A DNA stretch of 64,000 nucleotides, from the NCBI RefSeq assembly GCF_036894955.1, contig NZ_CP145905.1, positions 4,420,501 to 4,484,500 on the forward strand. The letters run 5' to 3'. This DNA is from Paenibacillus sp. KS-LC4 (GTDB taxonomy: Bacteria > Bacillota > Bacilli > Paenibacillales > Paenibacillaceae). Each line of letters begins with the position of its first letter. The first letter of the stretch is position 1. This document shows positions 17,018 to 25,648 of this stretch, piece by piece. The position numbers were made by a program, and so were the translations under genes. The notes below the pieces were generated by a model. That model did no database searches. It was not told the DNA's origin and saw nothing but the letters and a program-made list of their open reading frames with translations.

Positions 17018-17823
17018 ACGGCATTAACTCGCTCATGTAAAGTGCCAATCAGTTGTCCGACTGTGTACCCGCCAATTTGAATGAGCTCGCTATCGGCTAT
17101 AGTCAAGCCGAACTGCGCCTCTATCCTGGCAGCAAGCTCTATAATTTGAATAGAGTCCAGCTCAAGCCCGTTGTCACCAAGCGGCATTGTCTCGTCAACC
17201 TCGCCTTGATTCATCTGTATATTCATCTGCCTTGTAATCATATTCATCACTTCATCGAACATTTGTTGTCTGTTCATCCTATCGTGCTCCCCTTCCTCAT
17301 CCATAAATGACTGGTTCCATTCGCTATTCAATCGAATCATATCCGGATTAAAATATTCAATGAGATGCACACCGCTTTCCTGAAATGGAGGAAAGGTCAT
17401 CTTATATTCCTTGAATGGAACCCGGCGATGCTCCTGAAATCGAAGGCGATATGGTTGATCAAATAAATCCACGGCCTCGGCTGTAAGCCGCCAGCCATAC
17501 TGAATCATGCTTCGAATATCACGAGTATGGCTTACTCTGAGCACATGACCAATGCCCTCCTTCTTACTCATAATCTGCTCCAGCAGCGTAGAGGGAACGT
17601 AGGCCGGATCAATTAAAACGATGTTCTGCGATACATATCGTTTATCCCTCTCCGTAATCAGGAACGACTCACGCAATAGCTTGCCTCCGGATACATGAGA
17701 TTGACTAGCAACAATAGGCCGCAGCCGATCCATCGTTATAACCTCAAGCAAATCCGTAGTCCGGCTGTTTGAGGTCACAAGCATTTGCAGGATAATCCAC
17801 TTCAATTGATTTTGATCTTCCAA
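17014..17823 (-). CDS. Chorismate-lyase-like domain fused to acyl carrier domain; first gene of operon
   Basis: 269 residues. Residues ~5-165 resemble the chorismate pyruvate-lyase (UbiC / Rv2949c-type, UTRA-like) fold: TSNSRTTDLLEV, LLRESFLITERDKRYVSQN, KEGIGHVLRVS, then an EHRRVPFKEYKMTF end. Residues ~195-265 are a carrier domain with the attachment Ser in GLELDSIQIIELAARIE. The start is TTG, 8 bases after an excellent AAAGGAGGTG. If active, the lyase half would make 4-hydroxybenzoate from chorismate and hand it to the attached carrier after adenylation. That points to an aryl starter unit. Similarity of the N-terminal half is judged by eye, so the enzymatic assignment is tentative. Confidence 0.6.
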   Translation of the reverse strand: MEDQNQLKWIILQMLVTSNSRTTDLLEVITMDRLRPIVASQSHVSGGKLLRESFLITERDKRYVSQNIVLIDPAYVPSTLLEQIMSKKEGIGHVLRVSHTRDIRSMIQYGWRLTAEAVDLFDQPYRLRFQEHRRVPFKEYKMTFPPFQESGVHLIEYFNPDMIRLNSEWNQSFMDEEGEHDRMNRQQMFDEVMNMITRQMNIQMNQGEVDETMPLGDNGLELDSIQIIELAARIEAQFGLTIADSELIQIGGYTVGQLIGTLHERVNAV

Positions 17824-17968
17824 ATTGTATTCACCTCCTTTCGTTACGCGTTAATAGCTGAAATCACATAATGTATCCACATTTTAAGGTTCTGTTGTAG
17901 GTGTGAGCGGTTCGTGGTATTTTTAATGCAAAGACGGAAAGATCAAAGATTAGTAGGAGCGATCAAAC
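17824..17968. promoter_or_regulatory. Divergent promoter region of the cluster and its exporter
   Basis: This 145-base gap separates the 12-gene operon from the oppositely oriented MFS gene, so it must hold both promoters. I see an AT-rich TACATTATG for the operon side and TATTTTTAAT for the exporter side, but no clean -35 partner for either. No long palindrome is present. Confidence 0.35.
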
Positions 17969-19246
17969 ATGGTGCAAAGAGTAAAACGATTTTTATCTGC
18001 GTCCGATTTTTTCGGCAACAGGTTTATTCGCGTCATTCTGATATCCAGTCTGTTTCTGCAAATAGGCGTCTGGATGCGAAACTTTGCGATTCTATTGTTT
18101 GTTATGGAAATGACAAATAACGATACCGTTGCCGTGTCACTGCTCTATGTGGCCGAATATGCACCGATTCTCATCTTCTCTGTCATCGGCGGTACGTTTG
18201 CGGATCGTTGGAAACCAAAAAAAACGATGATTTACTGTGATTTACTCAGTGCCCTATCGCTGCTGACCATCTTAGCAGCCTTAATCGCAGGCTCATGGAA
18301 AGCCATATTTTTCACGACGCTGCTATCCGCGATACTATCGCAATTTTCGCAGCCCTCCGGAATGAAATTATTTAAGCAGCATGTGCCGGAGGAGCATATT
18401 CAGACGGGGATGGCGATGTACCAAACGTTGATAAGCGTCTTTGTGGTCATCGGCCCGGTATTTGGAACTTTCGTTTATAGCGCATACGGCATTAAAGTCT
18501 CCCTTACATTAGTAGCCATCGCCTTTGTTTTGTCGGCCGTCACTTTAACCCTGCTGCCACCAGACAAGATGGGCAAAACTAGGAACAAAAGGGATTCCTT
18601 CTGGTTTGAATTGCGCGGCGGCTTTACATATGTCCTACAAAATCCGGCACTTCGTTTGCTTGGCATCGCTTTCGGCCTTGGGGGAGTGGCTGTCGGTATC
18701 ATTCAGCCGCTCGGTATTTTCATCGTCGTTGATCAACTGCAATTAGATAAAGAATATTATCAGTGGTTTGCCAGCACCAATGTTGTAGCAACCGTTGCTG
18801 GAGGCTTGCTCGTTGTAGGAATCTCAAAGCTGGTGCCCTCTCAGAAAATTTTAGCCATCGGCAATCTCTTTAGCGCCTTCTCCGTGATCGGTATGGGATT
18901 TTCAACCCTTCTCTTCTTATCTCTGGCGATGCAGTTCATTCGAGGCTTTGTCCTCCCCTTCATACAAGTGGGAATTAACTCCATTGTGATGAAAACGACG
19001 GATGAAGCTTATGTAGGAAGAGTTAATGGAGCTTTTGGCCCGATCTTCATGGGCTCCATGGTACTCATGACCATGGTTTCCGGATGGCTTAGTACGTTCC
19101 TGCCATTATCCTTCATGTACCTATGCTCAGGCATTGCGTTTATTGTCTCTACAGTTGTCATCTCTCTGATGTTTCGTTTGAAGCTTCAGATCAACCCGAT
19201 TGCCGATATGGCTAGCAATAATCAACAAAAAACCCAATCCATGTAA
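17969..19246 (+). CDS. MFS transporter, probable exporter of the cluster
   Basis: 425 residues, about 12 membrane segments, MFS fold. GTFADRWKPKKTM between segments 2 and 3 is the family's conserved loop. It resembles the DHA3 group of drug exporters. TAGGAGCG precedes the ATG. It is transcribed divergently from the biosynthetic operon, an arrangement often seen for self-resistance exporters. Substrate unknown; export of the phosphoramidate product is an inference from position. Confidence 0.85.
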   Translation: MVQRVKRFLSASDFFGNRFIRVILISSLFLQIGVWMRNFAILLFVMEMTNNDTVAVSLLYVAEYAPILIFSVIGGTFADRWKPKKTMIYCDLLSALSLLTILAALIAGSWKAIFFTTLLSAILSQFSQPSGMKLFKQHVPEEHIQTGMAMYQTLISVFVVIGPVFGTFVYSAYGIKVSLTLVAIAFVLSAVTLTLLPPDKMGKTRNKRDSFWFELRGGFTYVLQNPALRLLGIAFGLGGVAVGIIQPLGIFIVVDQLQLDKEYYQWFASTNVVATVAGGLLVVGISKLVPSQKILAIGNLFSAFSVIGMGFSTLLFLSLAMQFIRGFVLPFIQVGINSIVMKTTDEAYVGRVNGAFGPIFMGSMVLMTMVSGWLSTFLPLSFMYLCSGIAFIVSTVVISLMFRLKLQINPIADMASNNQQKTQSM

Positions 19247-19466
19247 CGACTATACCGTTTCGATCCATTCTAATGATATTATCTAAATTTTACGGATTAA
19301 CATTTATTAGAAAGTAAGGATTCACCTTTTTTCAGCCTTTACCTTTTTTTAATAACAGCGCTGATTCCCTTTCATATTGGAGTGTTTGCAGTGTAGTATT
19401 GCGCAGAATGCTCCCACCGTCATAGTTAAGTCATTTGTTCTTGGAGAAACTTAAAAATATAAAAAA

Positions 19467-19502
19467 GATGACCTCTGAATTCAACGGAATTCAAAGGTCA
19501 TC
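19467..19502 (-). terminator. Terminator of the exonuclease gene
   Basis: GATGACCTCTGAATTC pairs with GAATTCAAAGGTCATC (one mismatch) around AACG. On the minus strand TTTTTTATATTT follows. It lies 6 bases from the stop codon at 19509. Confidence 0.8.
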
Positions 19503-19508
19503 TCTATT

Positions 19509-20369
19509 TTAACCAATCATCTTTAATAATGAGGTTAAGCGATATTTGTCAAACACCTGTGTTGCGGTTTCCAATTGAATATTGAATAAGCATTCATCTA
19601 ATACACAGGCAATCGGCACCTCAATATTTATTCGTGCAAGCGTTCTAGATAGATGAAGCATATCCATATCCGACTCAATTTTTGCCTTTATTCCTGCGGG
19701 TACCTTGTCCAAATTGTTAAGAATACCCTCAATAGATTCATATTCGGCTAGCAGCTTTAGAGCCGTTTTTTCTCCAATTCCTTTTACACCTGGATAATTG
19801 TCGCTTGTATCGCCCGTTAAACCCTTCATTTCAACTACCTGAAACGGATGTATTCCTTTATCCAATTTCAAGAAGTCTAAGTCATAGATAGCATAATTAG
19901 ATCTGCCCTTCTTCATAATGACTACGTGAATTCGGTCGGATACTAGCTGAAGCATATCATGGTCCCCAGTCAAAATATACACCTGACCAAGCGCGCTAAC
20001 TTTAGTTGAAATCGTGCCAATGCAGTCGTCCGCTTCATAGCCCTCTAACCCAACATTAGGAATATGAAGGGCAGCAACAATCTCTTTTACCAAGCTGAAC
20101 TGTGGAATGAGATCCTCTGGAGCCTCAGGTCTGTTCCCCTTATAATTTGGATAAAGATCTGTTCTAAAGGTTTTGCTCCCCATATCCCAGCAGCAAATAA
20201 CATGAGTCGGCTCAAAGGCAGTTACCGCATCAAAGAGATATTGAAAAAAACCATATATGGCGTTTGTCGGCGTTCCGTCATCGAGTCGTCTTGCGCTGTA
20301 GGATTGGGCGTAAAATGCCCGGAATAGCAACGCCATTCCATCAACAATCAAAATTTTATTTTCATTCAT
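19509..20369 (-). CDS. Stand-alone 5'-3' exonuclease (PolA N-terminal type)
   Basis: 286 residues, the flap/5' nuclease domain of DNA polymerase I without the polymerase. It has ILIVDGMALLFRAFYA at the N-terminus, DLYPNYKGNR, the acidic metal cluster in EGYEADDCIG and LTGDHDMLQL, a GDTSDNYPGVKGIGEKTA helix-hairpin-helix, and a C-terminal tail. The ATG at 20369 is preferred because GGAGAAG lies 9 bases before it; an ATG 18 bases upstream has no ribosome site. Bacillus YpcP is the comparable protein. Expected role: removal of RNA primers and 5' flaps. Transcribed alone. Confidence 0.88.
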   Translation of the reverse strand: MNENKILIVDGMALLFRAFYAQSYSARRLDDGTPTNAIYGFFQYLFDAVTAFEPTHVICCWDMGSKTFRTDLYPNYKGNRPEAPEDLIPQFSLVKEIVAALHIPNVGLEGYEADDCIGTISTKVSALGQVYILTGDHDMLQLVSDRIHVVIMKKGRSNYAIYDLDFLKLDKGIHPFQVVEMKGLTGDTSDNYPGVKGIGEKTALKLLAEYESIEGILNNLDKVPAGIKAKIESDMDMLHLSRTLARINIEVPIACVLDECLFNIQLETATQVFDKYRLTSLLKMIG

Positions 20370-20519
20370 AAATGTAATCTTCTCCATTTGTAAAATTCAT
20401 GCTTTCATATCGGGAGCATGGTATGCCTGAGGTCAATAAGCTTGCTGCGCTAACGTCCGCTCACCACCGTTTGGAACGTTCATTGACGAAGCGAAGCGTC
20501 GCCCCCACTCCGCTCTCAC

Positions 20520-21770
20520 TTAAGTTGCAGAGTGCTGCTGCACCCGCGCCTCACCGCGAATAAAACGGCCAATCCGCTCTGCTGCCTCAAGCAGCCGCTC
20601 CTCTTCCATCACAAGCGCAAGGCGCACATAACCCTCGCCTTCACTACCGAAGGCTTCGCCCGGAATAATCGCTACTCCCGTCTGCTCCAGCAGCTCGCGG
20701 GCTATGAGCCGCGATGTCCACGGCCCGTCAGGATGCGCCCAAGCCATATCTGGCAGCGCCGCCCAAAGGAACATCGTTGCCCTCGGCTTCTCCACCTGCC
20801 ACCCGTTTGCTTGCAGCGCCTGCACAAACACGTCGCGGCGCTGCTCGTACAGCCTTCCCGCCTTAGGCGGCGCACTTGGCGACATCGCTTCCTTCAGGGC
20901 AGCGACACCAGCCTCCTGAACGACGGAAAAGATGCCGTAATCAATATTGTCCTTCAGCTCGCGCAGCGCGCCAACCGCTTCCCGGTTGCCCGTTACAAAA
21001 CCGATGCGGCAGCCCGCCATATTATAGCTTTTTGATAAGGAGTGAATTTCGATTGCGCGCTCCATTCCCCCATCAGCAGCTAGAATGCTCGGCGGCACAA
21101 AGCCGTCAAACGCCATTTCAGAATAAGCAGCATCGTTGATGACAAGCACATCATGCTTGCGCGCTTTCTCCAGCACCAGCTCAAACAACGCCATGTCTGC
21201 AACTGTCGAAACCGGATTGCCCGGATAATTTAGCAAAATAAACGTTGCACGGCGCCACTGCTCCTCTGTAATCGCCTCTACATCGGGCAGAAAGCCGTTT
21301 TCCGCTGTCAGCGGATAAAAAATCGGCTTTACTCCAGCGATTGCCAGCGACCCTGCATAAATCGGATACCCCGGATTTGGCAGCAGCACCTCGTCGCCGG
21401 GATTGCAGATTGCCATAGCCAAATGCGCCAGCCCATCCTGCGAGCCCATTAGCGAAAGCAGCTCCGCCTCCGGATCTACCTGCACCCCGAAGCGAAATGC
21501 CATCCACTCCGCCGCCGTTTGGCGAAAGGCATCGCTGCCCCGCGTCCCCATATAGCCATACTGCTTCGGGTTCAGCGCCGCCGCGCTAATCGTTTCCATA
21601 ACAGCAGCGGATGGCGGCTTGTCCGGGCTGCCAATATCCAAATCAATCACGTTCATACCGGAAGCCCGCGCTTCCTTCTTCCATTGAATAACCTCGGCAA
21701 AAATGGAGGAGCCCAGCTCATCCAGCCGATTGGAGCGCCATTTTCCCAACGTCATGCCGCGCTCACCCAT
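20520..21770 (-). CDS. PLP-dependent aminotransferase, class I/II
   Basis: 416 residues, fold type I. It shows the LL-DAP/alanine aminotransferase-like pattern: IDLDIGSPDKPPS at the N-terminus, NPGYPIYAGS, NYPGNPVSTVAD, and the PLP Lys in SLSKSYNMAGCRIGF, with a conserved C-terminal Arg region (GYVRLALV). The substrate cannot be set from sequence. The start is placed at the ATG preceded by AGGAATGGA, 8 bases inside the end of the Spx/ArsC-like gene, so the two genes are coupled. Visibly more GC-rich than the biosynthetic cluster to the left. Confidence 0.82.
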   Translation of the reverse strand: MGERGMTLGKWRSNRLDELGSSIFAEVIQWKKEARASGMNVIDLDIGSPDKPPSAAVMETISAAALNPKQYGYMGTRGSDAFRQTAAEWMAFRFGVQVDPEAELLSLMGSQDGLAHLAMAICNPGDEVLLPNPGYPIYAGSLAIAGVKPIFYPLTAENGFLPDVEAITEEQWRRATFILLNYPGNPVSTVADMALFELVLEKARKHDVLVINDAAYSEMAFDGFVPPSILAADGGMERAIEIHSLSKSYNMAGCRIGFVTGNREAVGALRELKDNIDYGIFSVVQEAGVAALKEAMSPSAPPKAGRLYEQRRDVFVQALQANGWQVEKPRATMFLWAALPDMAWAHPDGPWTSRLIARELLEQTGVAIIPGEAFGSEGEGYVRLALVMEEERLLEAAERIGRFIRGEARVQQHSAT

Positions 21771-22146
21771 TCCATTCCTGTACGTATTGCTCCTCTTTGA
21801 AGCCAACCGTCGCCTTCGTTCCATCTGTAGCAATCGGGCGCTTGATCAGCATGCCGCTCGAAGCGAGCAGCGCCAGCTGCTCCTCCTCGCTCATCGAGGA
21901 GAGCTTGTCCTTCAGCCCAAGCTCGCGATACACATCTCCAGAGGTATTAAAAAACTTTTTCAATTCGAGTCCGCTAAGCTTAACCAGCTCCCTCAGTTGC
22001 TCCGCTGTCGGCGTCTCCTCGACAATATGCTTAAGCTCCAGCTCATGCCCTTTCGCCTGCAGCGATTTTACAGCGCTGCGGCATGTACCACATTTCGGAT
22101 ATTGAAAAACGGTAATCTTTCCTGTCTGCCATAAATTTGCACTCAT
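21763..22146 (-). CDS. ArsC/Spx-family thioredoxin-fold protein
   Basis: 127 residues. A CxxC redox pair lies in QYPKCGTCRSAVKSL (~residues 19-22), a length and fold of the ArsC/Spx/YffB family. The end DGTKATVGFKEEQYVQEW fits YffB- and YusI-like members. Arsenate reduction is unlikely without ars neighbours. Spx itself has a shorter, CxxC-starting N-terminus. Function is best left as a probable thiol-redox protein or reductase. Confidence 0.8.
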   Translation of the reverse strand: MSANLWQTGKITVFQYPKCGTCRSAVKSLQAKGHELELKHIVEETPTAEQLRELVKLSGLELKKFFNTSGDVYRELGLKDKLSSMSEEEQLALLASSGMLIKRPIATDGTKATVGFKEEQYVQEWNG

Positions 22147-22808
22147 TATTACTTCTCCTCCGTAGCTTAAATCATTAATAGAATAGGGCGGCTTAGCCGC
22201 ACCAAGTTTTATTTGTTTATTTACTGCACAGTCAAAAGTTCTCCATCATGAAAAAGCCAGTCGATTTTTATGAAATCGGGTAAACTATCCCTGTGACCCT
22301 TTCAGCGCTCCAATCTCCCTTCTGGTGTGAGAACCTTAGGATATCACAAGCTCGCTTGATTAGGTTGTTTTTCTATCTACTATTATTCGATAAGTTTCTT
22401 TCACTGTCTAGTATGAAGATATTTCTACATAATTTTCGTTTATTCGGTTGGCGATTGTTATATTTGAAACTATGGATTCCGAGCATAGAACAGTATAGCT
22501 GATTCATCTTGTACTACCTCATACTTGAGGAAGTAAATCTGCTCTGTAGCTATGAAAGATAGAATCACTTACATAAACATCCTTACAGGCAAAATATCAC
22601 CTTCCAGAGAAGCAATAAATCTTTGCTTCCATTGCGATTCTGCCCTTGTGCGAGCTTGAAAGCCGCCGGATTCCGCACCAAAGCTGTCTTTTTTCACCGG
22701 ACAGCCAAATCTGGTATACTTGCAAACAGATAGTCAGTTGGATCGAAGCAGCCGCGCATACGACTGGCTTCGGTCAATCGAAGCTTATTTAATGAGGAGG
22801 CCACATCA
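22147..22808. other. Intergenic region, 662 bases
   Basis: An AT-rich stretch with no gene that I trust. The 69-codon frame at 22293-22502 has no ribosome site. Near the right end TATACT (22715-22720) behind a TTTTCAC-like -35 could serve the AraC/PBP regulator that begins at 22809. I see no Fur box and no strong hairpin here. Confidence 0.4.
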
Positions 22809-24416
22809 TTGCATCGCAACAAATCACGCATCGTCTGGGAATGGAATCTGATCCCCTTTCAAACACTTCAACAAGCACTCGGCTCCGGCACGCAGCTTGA
22901 TGACAACACCCTGTTCGTTATCACCGCCGGACGCGCTGACTGGCAGGTCAACGGACGGGACTGTCATCTGGAACGCGGCAGTCTGCTTGCTGTGGAAGCC
23001 TACTGCCAGATGGAGCCGTTTACTCTGGATGTCCCAATATTCAAGGGGTACAAGCTGACATTTGCTTTGCTTGACCTATCTGCGTTGCAACAGCCTGACA
23101 ACAAAAACCTACGTATGCAGTGGAAGGCCCCCTCCGAGTGCGGCTTCAGCTTAGCGGTATTGGACGAAACCGAATTAAGTCAAGTGGAGGAGCAGTTGAA
23201 CGAACTGCATGATTGGCAGCCTGAGCGCGATATTTTCCTGCAAGCTGCATGCAGCAGGCTGTTGGCTCAATTATACAATGAACAACACGTCCAAGATAAG
23301 CAACCAACGATTGAACGCGCCATGTTGCACATCAAGCAACATTTCCGCTCCAGCCTAACTCGCGAACAATTGGCTCGCCAAGCCAGCATGAGTCCCTCGC
23401 ATTTCTCGCGCAAATTCAAGGAACAGACTGGCCAATCCCCTATGGATTTCCTGCTGCGCTACCGGATGAATCGGGCACAGGAGTACTTATTGCAGGGCAT
23501 GCGTGTGCAAGAAGCCTCGCGGTTAAGCGGGTTCGATGACGTATTCTACTTCAGCAAGCGGTTCAAGGCTTCCGTAGGCATCACCCCTGCCCGTTTCCCC
23601 AAACACATTGCCGAACGCCGGATTGCAGCCGGCTTGCCGCGTATAGCCGAGGGGCTTCTGGCGCTGGGCATCGTCCCTTGCTGCGTGCTGGCCTATCCGC
23701 CGTTAATTGCGGAACACCAGCAGAGCTTGTTTGACCAGCACGGCATTCCGGTTATACCTGTCCCGCAATACGCGCTGCCAGTTGCCGCACTGATGCCCTA
23801 TCAACCGCAATGGATTATTACCCAGCGCATACCGGAGAGCGACAGAGAGCGCCTGCGCGACATTGCGCCGACATTATGCGCAGATGACATCGATTGTCGG
23901 CATTTCATCGCCGATCTGGCGCCGTTGCTTGGCAGGCAGGTCAGGGCTGACACTTGGAAGAACACTTATGATAACTATCTCATGCGAGCGCGCAAGCGAT
24001 TGATCCCGCATCTTGAAGCCCAGGCAACCGCCCTGATCATTCGGGTCGAAGGTCATGGCTTCCGCTACATGAACAGCAAGTCTCATATTAACCCGGCCAG
24101 TCTGCTCTATGATGAGCTAGCGCTCCGTTTGCCGAGCGGGCTGCCTGATCATTCGGGCTGGTGCAGCACGCTGGATATCGCAAGATTGGCCGAAGCCGAT
24201 CCCGATTACATATTCCTTGAAAATCGCATCTTCGATGGCGGCTCCTCCGCTGCCTATATGCAGCAATTGCAGCAGCACCCGCTCTGGCTTGGATTGAAGG
24301 CTGTACGAGGCAATAGGGTGTACCCAATTACCACCCGAATGTGGCTCACCGGCTGCGGCGCATTCGGATATCGGCAGGTCGTAGATCAGATCGTTGAATA
24401 TTTGAGCGGCCCATGA
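22809..24416 (+). CDS. AraC regulator fused to siderophore-binding domain (Btr-like)
   Basis: 535 residues. Residues ~1-160 form a cupin-like N-terminal domain, ~170-265 an AraC double HTH (LTREQLARQASMSPSHFSRK, then ASRLSGFDDVFYFSKRFK), and ~270-535 a FecCD-type periplasmic-binding fold in the cytoplasm (LLALGIVPCCVLAYPP, DPDYIFLENRIF). This is the architecture of Bacillus subtilis Btr (YbbB), which senses bacillibactin and activates feuABC. It starts with TTG behind GAGGAGG. It lies directly before the Fur-controlled lipoprotein gene, its likely target. The ligand is presumably the ferric siderophore bound by that lipoprotein. Confidence 0.85.
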   Translation: MHRNKSRIVWEWNLIPFQTLQQALGSGTQLDDNTLFVITAGRADWQVNGRDCHLERGSLLAVEAYCQMEPFTLDVPIFKGYKLTFALLDLSALQQPDNKNLRMQWKAPSECGFSLAVLDETELSQVEEQLNELHDWQPERDIFLQAACSRLLAQLYNEQHVQDKQPTIERAMLHIKQHFRSSLTREQLARQASMSPSHFSRKFKEQTGQSPMDFLLRYRMNRAQEYLLQGMRVQEASRLSGFDDVFYFSKRFKASVGITPARFPKHIAERRIAAGLPRIAEGLLALGIVPCCVLAYPPLIAEHQQSLFDQHGIPVIPVPQYALPVAALMPYQPQWIITQRIPESDRERLRDIAPTLCADDIDCRHFIADLAPLLGRQVRADTWKNTYDNYLMRARKRLIPHLEAQATALIIRVEGHGFRYMNSKSHINPASLLYDELALRLPSGLPDHSGWCSTLDIARLAEADPDYIFLENRIFDGGSSAAYMQQLQQHPLWLGLKAVRGNRVYPITTRMWLTGCGAFGYRQVVDQIVEYLSGP

Positions 24417-24514
24417 GCCCTATCAGGAAGCTGCGTTTATTCGCGCACAATCCTCCATCTGATTGCGCACAGACAAACATGGAGCTGAATATCCGCATTT
24501 GCTATACTCATCAA

Positions 24515-24537
24515 ATGATAACGATTATCATTATTAT
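24515..24537 (+). promoter_or_regulatory. Fur box
   Basis: ATGATAACGATTATCATTATT matches the classical 19-base Fur palindrome (GATAATGATTATCATTATC) closely. It lies ~10 bases downstream of a TATACT -10 (24503-24508) and 22 bases before the start codon of the lipoprotein, placed to block transcription under iron-replete conditions. Confidence 0.85.
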
Positions 24538-24558
24538 AAGAAGAGGAGAATGAACGAT

Positions 24559-25635
24559 ATGTTTCGCAAAATGTCCCTATTACTGGGAGCCACGCTTGCG
24601 CTAATGCTGGTACTAGCAGGCTGCGCCTCCAATGATTCGGCTAATGGAGGAGGAAATTCTTTAGACAACGCCGCTCAAGCTCAGGAGGAGAAAATAACCG
24701 ACACCGAGTCGAATGAAGACGGCAAGCAAGAGGAGCAGGAGGCAAATCGTCCTTTAGCTGACAATGAGCAAGCCCTGACCCGGACAGTAACCGACATGTT
24801 CGGGGAAGTGGAAATTCCTACAAATCCGCAGCGCATGATTGTCATCGGAACGCGCTACGCCGAATATTTAATTGAATTGGGCATCATTCCTTCTGGCGTT
24901 CTCTATGTCTCTGACGCCGAGCCGGACTACCGCTTCGATTATTTTGCCGAACACGGCGTTGAAATGATCGAGTACCCGCAATACGAGCAAAACTACGAAC
25001 TGCTGACATCGCTCAACAGCGACTTGATTGTGGCTTATGGTGCCGCAGTCGTCGATGGCATCTATGAGCAACTCAGTAAAATTGCACCTACCATCGCTGT
25101 CCCTGGTACGGTTTTTATGAAGGATGCCATGCCGGCTCTGGCCGCTATCTTCGAACGTGAAGACGAATTGGAAAGCGCGACCGCTGCTTATCAGGAGAAG
25201 GTGGAAACAGCCAAGAAACAACTGGCTCCTCTTGTTAAAGATAAGACGGTGCTCGTCCTGCGGGTCGATCCCAAACAATATCGCTACCTGGGTATGAACA
25301 GCCAGGGCGCCAGCGAATTGTTCTATCAGCAGTTGGGCCTGCAAATTCCGGAAGCGCTCAAAGGCGGAGAAGCCTGGTTCAATCCGCTATCGCTGGAAAT
25401 CTTGCCTGAAGTCAATCCTGATTACATCTTCATTGAAAAAAGGGTTCTTGAAGGCGATGACAGTGATCAGTCATGGAACGATCTAATGGAAAGTGTATTA
25501 TGGAAAAAATTAGATGCCGTACAGAACAACCGTGTATTCGAAGTAGAGACCAAGGAGCTGGTGCAAGGCGAAGGGCCGATTGGCTACACTTATCTGATCG
25601 ACTTTATCGTGGAGTCGATCGCATCCGCACAATAA
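24559..25635 (+). CDS. Ferric-siderophore-binding lipoprotein (FeuA-like)
   Basis: 358 residues. A lipoprotein signal peptide ends in the lipobox VLAGC at residues ~17-21, then a low-complexity Asn/Glu linker, then a type III periplasmic-binding fold (IPTNPQRMIVIGTRYAEYL, LNSDLIVAYGA, NPDYIFIEKRVLEGDD). The ATG at 24559 is chosen for its GAGGAG ribosome site; the frame is open for another 32 codons upstream through the Fur box. It is the substrate-binding part of a siderophore ABC importer. The permease and ATPase genes are not in this window, so it must rely on components encoded elsewhere. Confidence 0.88.
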   Translation: MFRKMSLLLGATLALMLVLAGCASNDSANGGGNSLDNAAQAQEEKITDTESNEDGKQEEQEANRPLADNEQALTRTVTDMFGEVEIPTNPQRMIVIGTRYAEYLIELGIIPSGVLYVSDAEPDYRFDYFAEHGVEMIEYPQYEQNYELLTSLNSDLIVAYGAAVVDGIYEQLSKIAPTIAVPGTVFMKDAMPALAAIFEREDELESATAAYQEKVETAKKQLAPLVKDKTVLVLRVDPKQYRYLGMNSQGASELFYQQLGLQIPEALKGGEAWFNPLSLEILPEVNPDYIFIEKRVLEGDDSDQSWNDLMESVLWKKLDAVQNNRVFEVETKELVQGEGPIGYTYLIDFIVESIASAQ

Positions 25636-25648
25636 GGAGGAGCCAGGC

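Noticed and set aside
20400-20519. GC-rich stretch after the aminotransferase as a terminator
   Set aside because: Only a weak GACG/CGTC hairpin and no T-run are visible.
22293-22502. 69-codon frame in the 22 kb intergenic region
   Set aside because: No ribosome site and a Phe/Leu-rich translation as expected of AT-rich noncoding DNA.
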